Source: RGDT01 sp964630925 (GTDB taxonomy: Bacteria > Planctomycetota > Planctomycetia > Gemmatales > Gemmataceae). Taken from it: DNA of 64,000 bases. Positions 34,700 through 42,577 of the stretch are shown piece by piece (positions within the stretch are counted from its first letter, which is position 1; every line of letters starts with the position of its first letter). Below the pieces are notes generated by a model that did no database searches, was not told where the DNA came from, and was given only the letters and a program-made list of their open reading frames with translations. The position numbers and the translations under genes are program-made. Where the stretch lies: positions 1 through 64,000 of the forward strand of contig CAZVZK010000025.1 of the NCBI GenBank assembly GCA_964630925.1, read 5' to 3'.

Positions 34700-36013
34700 A
34701 TGACGCCGACCATCCTCCAGGCCGCCGCCGCCCTCCGCGAGAAACGCCTCAGCGCCGCCCAGCTCCTGCACCAGTGCCTCGAACGCATCGACAGGCACGA
34801 GCCCGCCGTCCGCGCCTGGGTGTTCGTCGCGCGCGACGAGGCGATGGAGGAGGCGAAGGAGCGTGACGCCGAATTGGCCCGCGGCCTGGACCGCGGGCCG
34901 CTGCACGGCATCCCCGTCGGCGTCAAGGACATCATCGACGTGTTCGACTGGCCGACCGCCTGCGGGTCGGCCCGCTGGAAGGAGGCCCACGCCCGCCACG
35001 ACTCCCCCGTCGTCCAGCGCCTGCGCGACGCCGGGGCCGTCCTCGTCGGCAAGACCGTCACCACGCAGTACGCCAGCTACGACCCGCCGCCGACCCGCAA
35101 CCCGTGGAACGCCTCACGCACCCCCGGCGGCTCGTCCTCCGGTAGCGCCGCCGCCGTGGCCTCCGGCATGTGCCTAGCCGCCCTCGCCACCCAGACCGGC
35201 GGCAGCATCACGCGGCCGGCGTCGTACTGCGGCGTCGCGTCGGTCAAGCCGTCGTACCTCCGCGCCAGCACGCAGGGCGTGTTGCCGCTGGCTCACTCGA
35301 TGGACCACGTCGGCGCGATGGCCCGCACGGTGGCCGACGTGGCCGTCGTCATGCAGGCCATCAGCGACCCGCCCGTGGACGACTGGCTGGCCGCCCTCTC
35401 GGGCGAATTGGAGGCCCCCGTCCTCGGCAGGCCGCGTGGCTTCTTCGAGCAGCACGCCGACGCCGCCGTCCTGGCGATGATGGACCGCGTATGCGACAGG
35501 CTGGCCGAGGCCGGCGTCCGCATCGAGGACGTGGCGTTGCCGGCGGCGTTCGCCGACGTGGTGGCGCAGCACCGCCGCGTGATGGCCGTCGAGGCGGCGC
35601 AGTACCACGAGCGCCGCTTCCGCCGCCACCCGTCGGACTACGGCCCCAACTTCTCGACGTTGTTGCGCGAGGGGCTGGAGTGCAGCGGCCCCGACTTCGC
35701 GCGGGCGAAGGAGCATCAGGCCCGGCTGACGGAGGCGATGCACGACGTTCTGGAGAGCGTGGACGCCCTCATCTGCCCGGCGACGACGTGCCCCGCCCCC
35801 GACGCCGCCACGACAGGCGACCCGGCGTTCAGCTCGCCGTGGAGCTACACCGGCCTGCCGGTGGTGAGCTTCCCCGTGGAGCTGGCCGGCGGGCTGCCGC
35901 TGGCGGTCCAGCTCGCCGGCGGGCCGTTCGAGGAGCGCACGGTGTTCGTGGCGGCGGCTTGGTGCGAGGACGCCCTGGCCGTCGAGCTCGGCGAGCCGGG
36001 CGGGCTCACGTGA
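34700..36013 (+). CDS. Amidase signature family amidase
   Basis: A 437-residue amidohydrolase with the Ser-cisSer-Lys triad: Lys76 in IPVGVKDIID, the cis-Ser in GGSSSGSAAAVASG (143-156) and the nucleophile Ser169 in TQTGGSITRPASYCG. The rest (SMDHVGAMARTVADVA, CPAPDAATTGDPAFSSPWSYTGLPVVSFP) follows the family. It is not recognisable as GatA from context: no gatC/gatB is nearby, and the length is shorter than the usual GatA (about 480). A generic aliphatic or aryl amidase is most likely. A 210-base gap follows, in which I see no convincing gene. Confidence 0.9.
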   Translation: MTPTILQAAAALREKRLSAAQLLHQCLERIDRHEPAVRAWVFVARDEAMEEAKERDAELARGLDRGPLHGIPVGVKDIIDVFDWPTACGSARWKEAHARHDSPVVQRLRDAGAVLVGKTVTTQYASYDPPPTRNPWNASRTPGGSSSGSAAAVASGMCLAALATQTGGSITRPASYCGVASVKPSYLRASTQGVLPLAHSMDHVGAMARTVADVAVVMQAISDPPVDDWLAALSGELEAPVLGRPRGFFEQHADAAVLAMMDRVCDRLAEAGVRIEDVALPAAFADVVAQHRRVMAVEAAQYHERRFRRHPSDYGPNFSTLLREGLECSGPDFARAKEHQARLTEAMHDVLESVDALICPATTCPAPDAATTGDPAFSSPWSYTGLPVVSFPVELAGGLPLAVQLAGGPFEERTVFVAAAWCEDALAVELGEPGGLT

Positions 36014-36223
36014 GGCCGGGCCTTCTTGGCCTTGAGACGCCACAGGTGGACGGGGCCCTCGCGCTTCGACCGGGCGATTAGGCCGCCACCACCACAGGCA
36101 CCCCGAGGTCAGGAAGTGGCTCGCCCAAGGGTATCTTGTGGCGAAGGAGGTGAAGGACGAGGCGGAATGACCGCCGGCGTGTGATACACTTCCGGGTGTA
36201 GCCCCGCCGAGGACGTTCCGCCG

Positions 36224-38113
36224 ATGACTGACCCCCGCCGCGCCCTCGCCGACCTCGCCCTCCCCGACGGCGGCTGGCCCTACGCCCCCGGCCAGCCCGC
36301 CCACCTCGAGCCCACCTGTCTGGCGCTCCTCGCCCTCGCGGGTGATCCCGAACATGAGCCCGCGTGCAAGGCGGCCCTCGCCTGGGTCGAGTCGTGCGCC
36401 GTCGGCGACGGGACGTATCGCCTCGCCCGTGGCCGGCGCGAGGCCGTGTGGGCCACCGCCCTCGTCCTGTTCACCCGCGCCGCCCTGGGCGAGGATGCCG
36501 CCAAACTCACCCCCCTGGCCCAGGCGCTTCTCGCCCTGCGTGGCCGCACCATCGAGACGGGCCGCGACGACGACATCAACGACATCGACGGCTCGATCCC
36601 CGGCTGGCCGTGGGGCGAGAACAACTTCTCCTGGGTGGAGCCGACCTCGTGGGCCATCCTCGCGTTGCGGCGGATCGGCCAGGGGGCCTCGCCCCGCGTC
36701 GCCGACGGGCAGAAACTGCTGCTCGACCGCACCCTCGGCCCCGGCGGGCTGAACTACGGGAATCGTCGCATTTTCGGCGTAACCCTGGAGCCGATCCCGA
36801 CGCCGACCTCCCTCGGCTCGCTCGCGCTGCAAGGCGTCAAGGACGAGCGGGCCTCACGCTCCCTCGACTATCTGGAGAAGGCGTCCGCCGACGGGCGCGA
36901 CGTGGACCACCTCGCCTGGGCCATCCTCGCCCTCGACGCCTGCCGGGGCGGCGACCTCGCGGCGCTGCGCCAGCGCCTGCTCGACGCCGTCGAGGCGCGG
37001 ACGAAGGTGCCGTACATCCGCCCGTCGTCGGTGCATTCCGCGCTGGCCTGCCTCGCCCTCGCCACCCCGGGCCGCAACCCGTTCAAACTCCCCGAGGTGC
37101 CCGCTGGGGCGCCGCTGGCCGAGGGCAAGCTCTCACCGCCGTCCTGGTCGCTGGGCGGCTGGGCCAGCTCGACGGTCAAGGGCTGGGTTGTGTTCGCCTC
37201 GGGCCAACTGCGCCCCGTCGATACCACGTCGAACGTCCACATCGCCACGGCGGACAGCTACGACGGCGATCTGGCCGGCGTGATGGGCAAGCAGTACGAG
37301 GCGTTCCGCGAGAGGGTGCCCCTGAAGGGGCGGCGCGTCGTCCTCAAGCCGAACCTCGTGGAGTACCACCGCGACAAGGTCATCAACACCGACCCGCGTT
37401 TCGTCTCCGGCGTGATCGAGATGTGCAAGCGCGAGGGCGCCTCCGAGGTCCTCGTGGCCGAGGGGCCGGGGCACTGGCGCAACGTCGAATACCTCGTGGA
37501 GGCGTCCGGCCTGGGCGACGTGCTGCGCCACCACGGGGTCCCGTTCATCGACCTCAACCACGACGAGCCGGTCAAGCGCGCCAACCTGGGCCGCCTGACG
37601 AAGCTGGAGTACCTGTATTTGACGCGGACCATCGACACGGCGGACGTGGTGATCTCGCTGCCGCGTCTGAAGACGCACCACTGGGCGGTGGCGACGCTGT
37701 CGCTGAAGAACCTCTTCGGCACGCTGCCCGGCATCTGCTACGGCTGGCCGAAGAACGAATTGCACTGGCGCGGCATCGACAACAGCATCGTGGACATCGC
37801 GCTGACGCGGACCCCGGACCTCGCCATCGTGGACGGCATCGTCGGCATGGAGGGCGACGGCCCGCTCAACGGCACGCCCAAGCCGATGGGCCTGATCGTG
37901 ATGGGCACCGACCTCGTCTCGGTGGACGCGACGTGCTGCCGGCTGATGATGCTGGACCCGGCGCAGGTGGGCTACCTGGTGCTGGGGGCGCAGAAGCGTC
38001 TGGGCAACATCGACGAGGCGAAGATCCAGCAGTTGGGCGAGAACATCGCGGCGCGGCGGAAGCCGTTCGCGACGGTGCCGGGCCACAAGCGGGCGTGGCT
38101 GGGCCGCGAGTGA
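36224..38113 (+). CDS. Terpene-cyclase-like / DUF362 fusion protein
   Basis: A 629-residue two-part protein. Residues 1-300 contain alpha/alpha-barrel repeats of the prenyltransferase/squalene-oxidase type (LALPDGGWPYAPGQPAHLEPTCL, NFSWVEPTSWAILALRRI, SSVHSALACLALA). Residues about 335-620 are DUF362: RRVVLKPNLVEYHRDKVINT, EVLVAEGPGHWRN, ISLPRLKTHHWAVATLSLKNLFGTLPG and TDLVSVDATCCRLM. DUF362 is usually stand-alone and of unknown chemistry. No catalytic Asp-rich cyclase motif (DxDD) is evident in the first half, so it may be a binding barrel. No signal peptide is seen. Confidence 0.8.
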   Translation: MTDPRRALADLALPDGGWPYAPGQPAHLEPTCLALLALAGDPEHEPACKAALAWVESCAVGDGTYRLARGRREAVWATALVLFTRAALGEDAAKLTPLAQALLALRGRTIETGRDDDINDIDGSIPGWPWGENNFSWVEPTSWAILALRRIGQGASPRVADGQKLLLDRTLGPGGLNYGNRRIFGVTLEPIPTPTSLGSLALQGVKDERASRSLDYLEKASADGRDVDHLAWAILALDACRGGDLAALRQRLLDAVEARTKVPYIRPSSVHSALACLALATPGRNPFKLPEVPAGAPLAEGKLSPPSWSLGGWASSTVKGWVVFASGQLRPVDTTSNVHIATADSYDGDLAGVMGKQYEAFRERVPLKGRRVVLKPNLVEYHRDKVINTDPRFVSGVIEMCKREGASEVLVAEGPGHWRNVEYLVEASGLGDVLRHHGVPFIDLNHDEPVKRANLGRLTKLEYLYLTRTIDTADVVISLPRLKTHHWAVATLSLKNLFGTLPGICYGWPKNELHWRGIDNSIVDIALTRTPDLAIVDGIVGMEGDGPLNGTPKPMGLIVMGTDLVSVDATCCRLMMLDPAQVGYLVLGAQKRLGNIDEAKIQQLGENIAARRKPFATVPGHKRAWLGRE

Positions 38114-38270
38114 GCAAGCCGTTTTGGGTTAGCCGCGACGCGAAGCGGAGCGCGCCCATACCTCCCGCTACTCCCAACGGGCGACATTCGGCGACATCGC
38201 CGATTCCGCCCTCCCCATATCGCCCCCGGCACGGTACGCTCGCACGGTTGTCCCGCGCCGCGAGCCCCCG

Positions 38271-39383
38271 ATGCCCCCCGAATCCGAGCTGCTGACCGCC
38301 ACCGCCGACGCCCTGCGCATCGAGCCAGTGCGCTGGCTCGTCCCCAACCACATCCCCTCCGGCATGCTCACCGTCCTCGCCGGCGAGGGCGGCCAGGGCA
38401 AGAGCTGCCTCACCCTCCACCTCGCCGCCGCCCTCACCCGCGGCCTGCCCGCCCTCGGCCTCACCTACCCCGCACCCGACGGGGATGCCCTGATCTGCTC
38501 GTGCGAGGACGACCCCGCCCGCACCGTCGCACCGCGCCTCCTCGCCGCCGGCGCCGACCTCCGCCGCGTCCACCTCGGCGCCCACCTCAGCGGCGACAGG
38601 CCGCGGACCTTCACCCTTGACCGCGTCCCCGAGCTGGAACGCGCCCTCACGCGCCTGCCCGCCGTCCGCCTCCTCGTCATCGACCCCGTCACCGCGTTCG
38701 TCGGCGGCTCCGGCGTCAACGACCACAAGGACAGCGACGTGCGCTCCCTGCTGGCCCCGCTCGCCGACCTCGCCCAGCGTCGCCGCCTCGCGGTGATCCT
38801 CGTGCTCCACCTGAACAAGGCCCCGGCGGCCCGCGCCGTCCACCGCATCCTCGGCAGCGTCGGCTACGTCAACGCCGCCCGCGCCGCCTTCGTCGTCGGA
38901 CGCGACCCGGCCTGTAAGGAGCGCCGCGTCTTGGCCCCCGTGAAGACCAACCTCGCCGAGGCCCCGCCTTCCCTCCTCTTCACCCTTGAGCCGTCCCCCG
39001 AACCCGAGGCCACGGACATCCTGTCCCACCACGGCGCCCACCTCGCCGACGATGAACGCCGCGACCTGAGGGCCCAGCTCGTGCGTGTCGCCTGGCACGG
39101 CACGACCCCCCTGAGCGCCGACGAGGCCCTGGCGCACGCGGGCTCGACCCCACGCAAGCCGACGCGCGTCGAGAGCTGCGCCAACTGGCTGCGCGAGCAG
39201 TTGCAGGACGGCCCACGCCAGTCCGCCCACCTGGAGATCATCGCCATCCCCGCCGGCTTCAATCACGAGAACCTCGTGGACGCCCGCCAGCTCTTGAAGG
39301 CGGAAGGCCTCCAGGTGTCGAAGCGAGTCGAAGGCTGGTGGGTCGGCTTCGGCGACCCCGCCAGGTGGAGCTCCCCCCGCTGA
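38271..39383 (+). CDS. RepA-like AAA ATPase
   Basis: A 370-residue RecA-fold ATPase of the plasmid/phage RepA hexameric helicase type. Walker A is GEGGQGKSCLTLHLA (about residues 38-52). Walker B is VRLLVIDPVTAFVGG, and the sensor-like VILVLHLNK follows. The C-terminal 120 residues form a winged-helix-like end (LVDARQLLKAEGLQVSKRVEGWWVG). Such proteins occur as cargo or relics of mobile elements in Gemmata-type genomes; no primase or replication origin is seen next to it. The downstream 370 bases hold short repeats and no clear gene. Confidence 0.75.
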   Translation: MPPESELLTATADALRIEPVRWLVPNHIPSGMLTVLAGEGGQGKSCLTLHLAAALTRGLPALGLTYPAPDGDALICSCEDDPARTVAPRLLAAGADLRRVHLGAHLSGDRPRTFTLDRVPELERALTRLPAVRLLVIDPVTAFVGGSGVNDHKDSDVRSLLAPLADLAQRRRLAVILVLHLNKAPAARAVHRILGSVGYVNAARAAFVVGRDPACKERRVLAPVKTNLAEAPPSLLFTLEPSPEPEATDILSHHGAHLADDERRDLRAQLVRVAWHGTTPLSADEALAHAGSTPRKPTRVESCANWLREQLQDGPRQSAHLEIIAIPAGFNHENLVDARQLLKAEGLQVSKRVEGWWVGFGDPARWSSPR

Positions 39384-39755
39384 ACCGCACCCAAGAGAGC
39401 CAAGGGTGCCAAGAATGCCAAGGGTGCCAACGAGGGCCCCGGAATGGACGCCGCCCGCGTCACTCCGGCGACTACAACGCCCTTTCATCTCAAGGGTGCC
39501 ATTCAAGGGTGCCAAGCGTGCCAGCCACGCCGGCCCCTCCGCGGCCCACATCCTCGCTGAAATCGAGCGGCTCAATTCTCTTCCCGTTCTTCCCACTGGC
39601 GAAGGCCATGATCCGCCCTGTAGCCCCTCGCCTTCTCGACCCCCCTTCCAGGCCAGCGCGCCCCGTGAGGGGCCCGAGCACGGCACGCACACGCGAGTTG
39701 CGTCCGTCACCGGCCGTTGCTACGATGTCGTTGTCGCCAGAGGGCGGGGTGCCGC
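39384..39755 (+). repeat. Gene-poor stretch with 9-base tandem repeats
   Basis: A 372-base gap. At 39390-39434 there are about five tandem 9-base units of the type GCCAAGGGT/GCCAAGAAT, and at 39490-39524 further related units. They follow directly on the ATPase stop and in one frame read as Cys-Gln-Gly-rich. The rest has no convincing gene; an open frame from 39406 overlaps hicB and looks non-coding. Confidence 0.55.
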
Positions 39756-39971
39756 ATGCCGAGCGAATTCACCGCTGTGATCGAGCGCGACGGGGAGTGG
39801 TTCATCGGTTACTGCCCGGAGATCCCCGGCGCGAACGGCCTCGGCCAGACCACCGAGGAATGCCGCGAGGACCTCGCGGAGGCGATCAAACTGATCCTGG
39901 AGGACAGGCGCGAGGACGGCCTGCGCGGCGTGCCGGCGGACGCGGACATCGGCCGGGTCATCATCGCATGA
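39756..39971 (+). CDS. hicB: HicB family antitoxin
   Basis: A 71-residue protein of the partial RNase H-like HicB fold: TAVIERDGEWFIGYCPEIPGA, then TTEECREDLAEAIKLILEDRR. The family neutralises HicA and often represses its own operon; no DNA-binding tail (ribbon-helix-helix or HTH) is visible here. ATG 39756 begins the conserved MPSEFTAVIE. The stop overlaps the hicA start by 4 bases (ATGA), so this is an antitoxin-first operon. Confidence 0.85.
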   Translation: MPSEFTAVIERDGEWFIGYCPEIPGANGLGQTTEECREDLAEAIKLILEDRREDGLRGVPADADIGRVIIA

Positions 39972-40156
39972 AGCGCGAGGGCCTGTTGAAGCACTTGAGG
40001 CGGCACGGCTGCGTCCTGAAACGGGAGGGCCGCAGACACTCGCTCTGGACGAGCCCCCAGACGGGGCAGACCGAGGCCGTCCCCCGGCACGTCGAGATCC
40101 CCGACGTGCTGGCCCGCAAGATCTGCCGGGGGCTGTCGGTCCCCGAACCGACCTGA
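39968..40156 (+). CDS. hicA: HicA family toxin
   Basis: A 62-residue dsRBD-fold mRNA interferase: MKREGLLKHLRRHGCVLKRE and GRRHSLWTSPQTGQTEAVPRHVEI. The catalytic His of the family is the His in GRRHSLW (usually GSHH). The protein cleaves mRNA on translating ribosomes when freed from HicB. The start is coupled to the hicB stop through ATGA. The pair belongs to the accessory-looking stretch 38.2-42.6 kb. Confidence 0.85.
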   Translation: MKREGLLKHLRRHGCVLKREGRRHSLWTSPQTGQTEAVPRHVEIPDVLARKICRGLSVPEPT

Positions 40157-40171
40157 ACGAGGGAGCGACTC

Positions 40172-40504
40172 ATGACCGATCCCACGCCCAGCAAACGGTA
40201 CAAGCTGCTGGCCCCGGACGGCAGCACCTACGGGAGCGAGACACCAGGCACATTCGGCGGGAACAAAGGGAACAAAAGGGATCTCATCTACGGCCGACTC
40301 GACTGCCCCTCGGCCATCCGTCACTTGCCGGGGTATGCGAAGGTCCGGGTATTCTTCGCCGACGAAGCGGCAGCCATTGCGGCGGGGTACAGGCCGTGCT
40401 ACGTCTGCATGCAGGGGCGGTACCGCGCGTGGAAGAGGGGCGGCGTGCCGAAGACGGCCGAGTATCCGTGGTACAGGGTGCCGAAAACCGAGGGAGGCGG
40501 ATGA
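40172..40504 (+). CDS. Ada-type metal-binding domain protein
   Basis: A 110-residue protein with one domain like the zinc N-terminus of Ada methyltransferase: YGRLDCPSAIRHLPGYAKVRVFFADEAAAIAAGYRPCYVC. The three Cys that are kept (LDC and PCYVC) correspond to three of four zinc ligands in Ada. No methyltransferase or AraC domain follows. Such stand-alone domains are described in nuclease and toxin contexts. It starts 16 bases after hicA and overlaps the next gene by 4 bases (ATGA), so hicB-hicA-this-next may be one transcript. Confidence 0.6.
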   Translation: MTDPTPSKRYKLLAPDGSTYGSETPGTFGGNKGNKRDLIYGRLDCPSAIRHLPGYAKVRVFFADEAAAIAAGYRPCYVCMQGRYRAWKRGGVPKTAEYPWYRVPKTEGGG

Positions 40505-40920
40505 ATCACCGGCCCACGATGCGAGCTGCGTCCAACCCCACCGACGATGACCTCCGCGCTTGGGCCTACGGCCCGTCCACCGACACGCCGATCCAAGACT
40601 GGGATCTGGTGCTGTCCTGGGGCGTGGATCGGGGCCGGCTGCGTCATTGCGTGGGGTACGCCGACGACCCATCGTGCCCCAACGCCTCGTTCTTCCTCGA
40701 ACTGCTGTACCAGTGGGTCAAGACCGTCGGCCGTAGTCCCACGTTCGACGTGATGCGGCCGGCCGACGACGAATGGCTCGACGTGGCCCGTGGCGTCACC
40801 GACCCGGCGGTCAAGCGCTGGCGTCACCTCGCGCGGCTCGTCTTCCAGGGCGCCGACCCCTTCGGCCGTGAGCGTTGGCGTGCGGCCAGGGAGGCGAGTT
40901 GGGGGCTGAGCGGCGGCTGA
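40501..40920 (+). CDS. Hypothetical protein, 139 aa
   Basis: An unrecognised soluble protein. Trp-rich segments (DDDLRAWAYGPS, IQDWDLVLSWGVD, YQWVKTVG) and an all-alpha second half (DPAVKRWRHLARLVFQGADP) are visible. There is no signal peptide and no catalytic signature. The ATG at 40501 overlaps the stop of the Ada-type gene by 4 bases, which supports the start and co-expression. It may act with the zinc protein. It converges on the HicA-like gene (7-base gap). Confidence 0.5.
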   Translation: MNHRPTMRAASNPTDDDLRAWAYGPSTDTPIQDWDLVLSWGVDRGRLRHCVGYADDPSCPNASFFLELLYQWVKTVGRSPTFDVMRPADDEWLDVARGVTDPAVKRWRHLARLVFQGADPFGRERWRAAREASWGLSGG

Positions 40921-40927
40921 GCGGCCG

Positions 40928-41173
40928 TCACCCTGCGGTCTGGAGGCGGCCCTCGAATTCTCTGTCAGCCAGCACACCGAAATCATCGAGCGTGACCCGC
41001 GCAGACAGAACGTGATGTGGTCTGACAAGCTGCTCGGGCGTCTGGCGCGGGATGTAGACCTCAGCGCCCGATGGCCTGTGCTGGTACACGCGCGTCCCCG
41101 TCAGCGTGTCGAACGCCGTGAACCCGAGCCCCCTCAGGAGCTGGTCGAGCTTCCCGAATGTGACTTCAGTCAT
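40928..41173 (-). CDS. HicA-like small protein
   Basis: An 81-residue protein. The opening FGKLDQLLRGLGFTAFDTLTG and the middle TRVYQHRPSGAEVYIPRQTPEQLVRPHHV fit the dsRBD-like fold of HicA-type small proteins. The His that is catalytic in HicA is at best replaced by the His in YQHRPSG. It overlaps the DUF4365 gene by 8 bases on the same strand. Toxin activity is not implied; an alternative is an RNA-binding or adaptor protein. Confidence 0.45.
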   Translation of the reverse strand: MTEVTFGKLDQLLRGLGFTAFDTLTGTRVYQHRPSGAEVYIPRQTPEQLVRPHHVLSARVTLDDFGVLADREFEGRLQTAG

Positions 41174-41684
41174 CGCGTCGAATCCTCAAGAGCGATGCTC
41201 GCGCCTCTCGCTTTCGTCGGTGAATCGTCCGGATCGCGCTCCGCCCGAGCCTGGCGCTCTCCGGGAGGAACACCCGAACCGTCTTCGCCCCGGTCCTCGG
41301 CAGACGCCGTCGGTCCTCCTCGAAATAGCCCTGAACGTGCAGCCAGTACGCCCGCCGCCTCGTCGCGTCGTACAGAGCCAGGATGACCGGCAAGGGCTCC
41401 GTCCGCCACAGGTTGTAGTCGCGGACGTCGAGGTCGAAGGCGATGCCCCTTGCTCCGACGATCCAGCTCTCCGATGCCTTGAGCTGCCAGAAGATGCTGC
41501 CGGGCTCGACCTCGCCGTTCTCGTCAAACGTTCGCATCATCAGATCGAAACTGTAATCCGGATGCAACTCCTGAACGACGTGCCCCGCTTCGAGGATGAT
41601 CCTCTCGATGTAGTTCACACTCAGATCGGCGATGACGTGTTCCCGCGTCCGACGTTTCCGGAGGTCAGGCGGCAGTCTGGCCAC
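41166..41684 (-). CDS. DUF4365-like, possibly nuclease-fold protein
   Basis: A 172-residue protein. The N-terminus RKRRTREHVIADLSVNYIERIILEAGHVVQELHPDYSFDLMM is followed by SIFWQLKASESW. The D...QxK pattern is the core of a PD-(D/E)xK-type fold (DUF4365). Later strands IALYDATRRRAYWLHVQGY match family ends that bind the substrate. DUF4365 proteins are common in defence neighbourhoods, and this one is coupled to a HicA-like gene. The active site is plausible (Asp in SFDLMM, Lys in QLKAS) but unproved. Confidence 0.6.
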   Translation of the reverse strand: MARLPPDLRKRRTREHVIADLSVNYIERIILEAGHVVQELHPDYSFDLMMRTFDENGEVEPGSIFWQLKASESWIVGARGIAFDLDVRDYNLWRTEPLPVILALYDATRRRAYWLHVQGYFEEDRRRLPRTGAKTVRVFLPESARLGRSAIRTIHRRKREARASLLRIRRDD

Positions 41685-41783
41685 GTCACCACCTCATTGT
41701 AAACGAAGCGCCGATGCTCGCAGTGAGGAAAGTGTACCCGATTCCGCTCGCCCGTCCCACCTAGCCCATCCGCCGAGAGGCGT

Positions 41784-42515
41784 TCACCTCATCTCCCGCA
41801 CCGCCTCCAGGTTCGTCACCGACACGATCCCCCACCCCTCCGGCATGTGCCGCGGCGACAACGCCTCGCGGAAGTGCCGCTCCCAGCGCCGCGCGTACTC
41901 CCGCCAGTCCGGCCCCAATTCCACCTCCGGCTCCGGCACCGCCTCGTACCGCTCGTGGCACCACCGACACACGAACAGCACGTTCGACAGACACCCGCGC
42001 CACGGCGTCGGTATCCGCGCGACGTGCCGCCTCGGCACCACGTGATGCCGCGTCAAGTTGTCGCCCGTCCCACAGCAGACGCACCGGTCGTTCTTCACCG
42101 CCATGAAGAACGCCGAGAACGCCCCGTCGTACAGCTCGCGCAGCCGCTCCTCGTTCCGCGCGTCCGTGAACCGCAGCACGCCCTCGCCCGCCGGCACCGC
42201 GTGGCCCTTCCGGAGGTAGAAGGCCGCCCGCTTCGCGCTGCAGCGCAAGATCGGCTCGCCCGCCGTGCTCTGCACCACGAACGTCTCGTGGCGGATGCAC
42301 CCGTCGAGGCGCGAGTAGCCGCCCTCGCGCGGCTCCGTCTCCGTCCACCCGGCCCAGTTCTTCGCCTTGCACCGCCCCACGCCCAGCCCCACCGCCCGCC
42401 TCGGCCCGTGCAGCACGCGGTACTCGACCCACTCGCCCACGGCCTCGACACGCACGACGAACGCCTGGCCCGAGCGGGCCTTGCGGTAGTACGTCCTCCC
42501 CACGGCCGGCGTCAT
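41784..42515 (-). CDS. HNH nuclease-like protein
   Basis: A 243-residue protein. A central zinc-finger HNH motif is visible: RCVCCGTGDNLTRHHVVP (two Cys and the catalytic His pair) and, after LSNVLFVC, the second zinc pair CRWCHERYE. Both halves of the beta-beta-alpha-metal fold are present. The N-terminal 120 residues are of unknown type. The start is ATG 42515 rather than 42554. Stand-alone HNH proteins may be homing, restriction or phage nucleases; context (accessory stretch with HicBA and DUF4365) favours a defence or mobile role. Confidence 0.65.
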   Translation of the reverse strand: MTPAVGRTYYRKARSGQAFVVRVEAVGEWVEYRVLHGPRRAVGLGVGRCKAKNWAGWTETEPREGGYSRLDGCIRHETFVVQSTAGEPILRCSAKRAAFYLRKGHAVPAGEGVLRFTDARNEERLRELYDGAFSAFFMAVKNDRCVCCGTGDNLTRHHVVPRRHVARIPTPWRGCLSNVLFVCRWCHERYEAVPEPEVELGPDWREYARRWERHFREALSPRHMPEGWGIVSVTNLEAVREMR

Positions 42516-42577
42516 GGCGTCCCCCCGTCGGCACGGCGGTTGCATCGGAGGCATTCTACGCCCCCGGAGGGACGCCG

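Noticed and set aside
36014..36223. Short open frame ending in HPEVRKWLAQGYLVAKE, possible transposase remnant
   Set aside because: It resembles an IS630-type HPxVxxWL stretch only over a few residues, lacks a start, and has no terminal repeats.
39406..39780. 124-codon frame after the RepA-like ATPase
   Set aside because: Low-complexity start made by the 9-base repeats and overlap with hicB; no homology.
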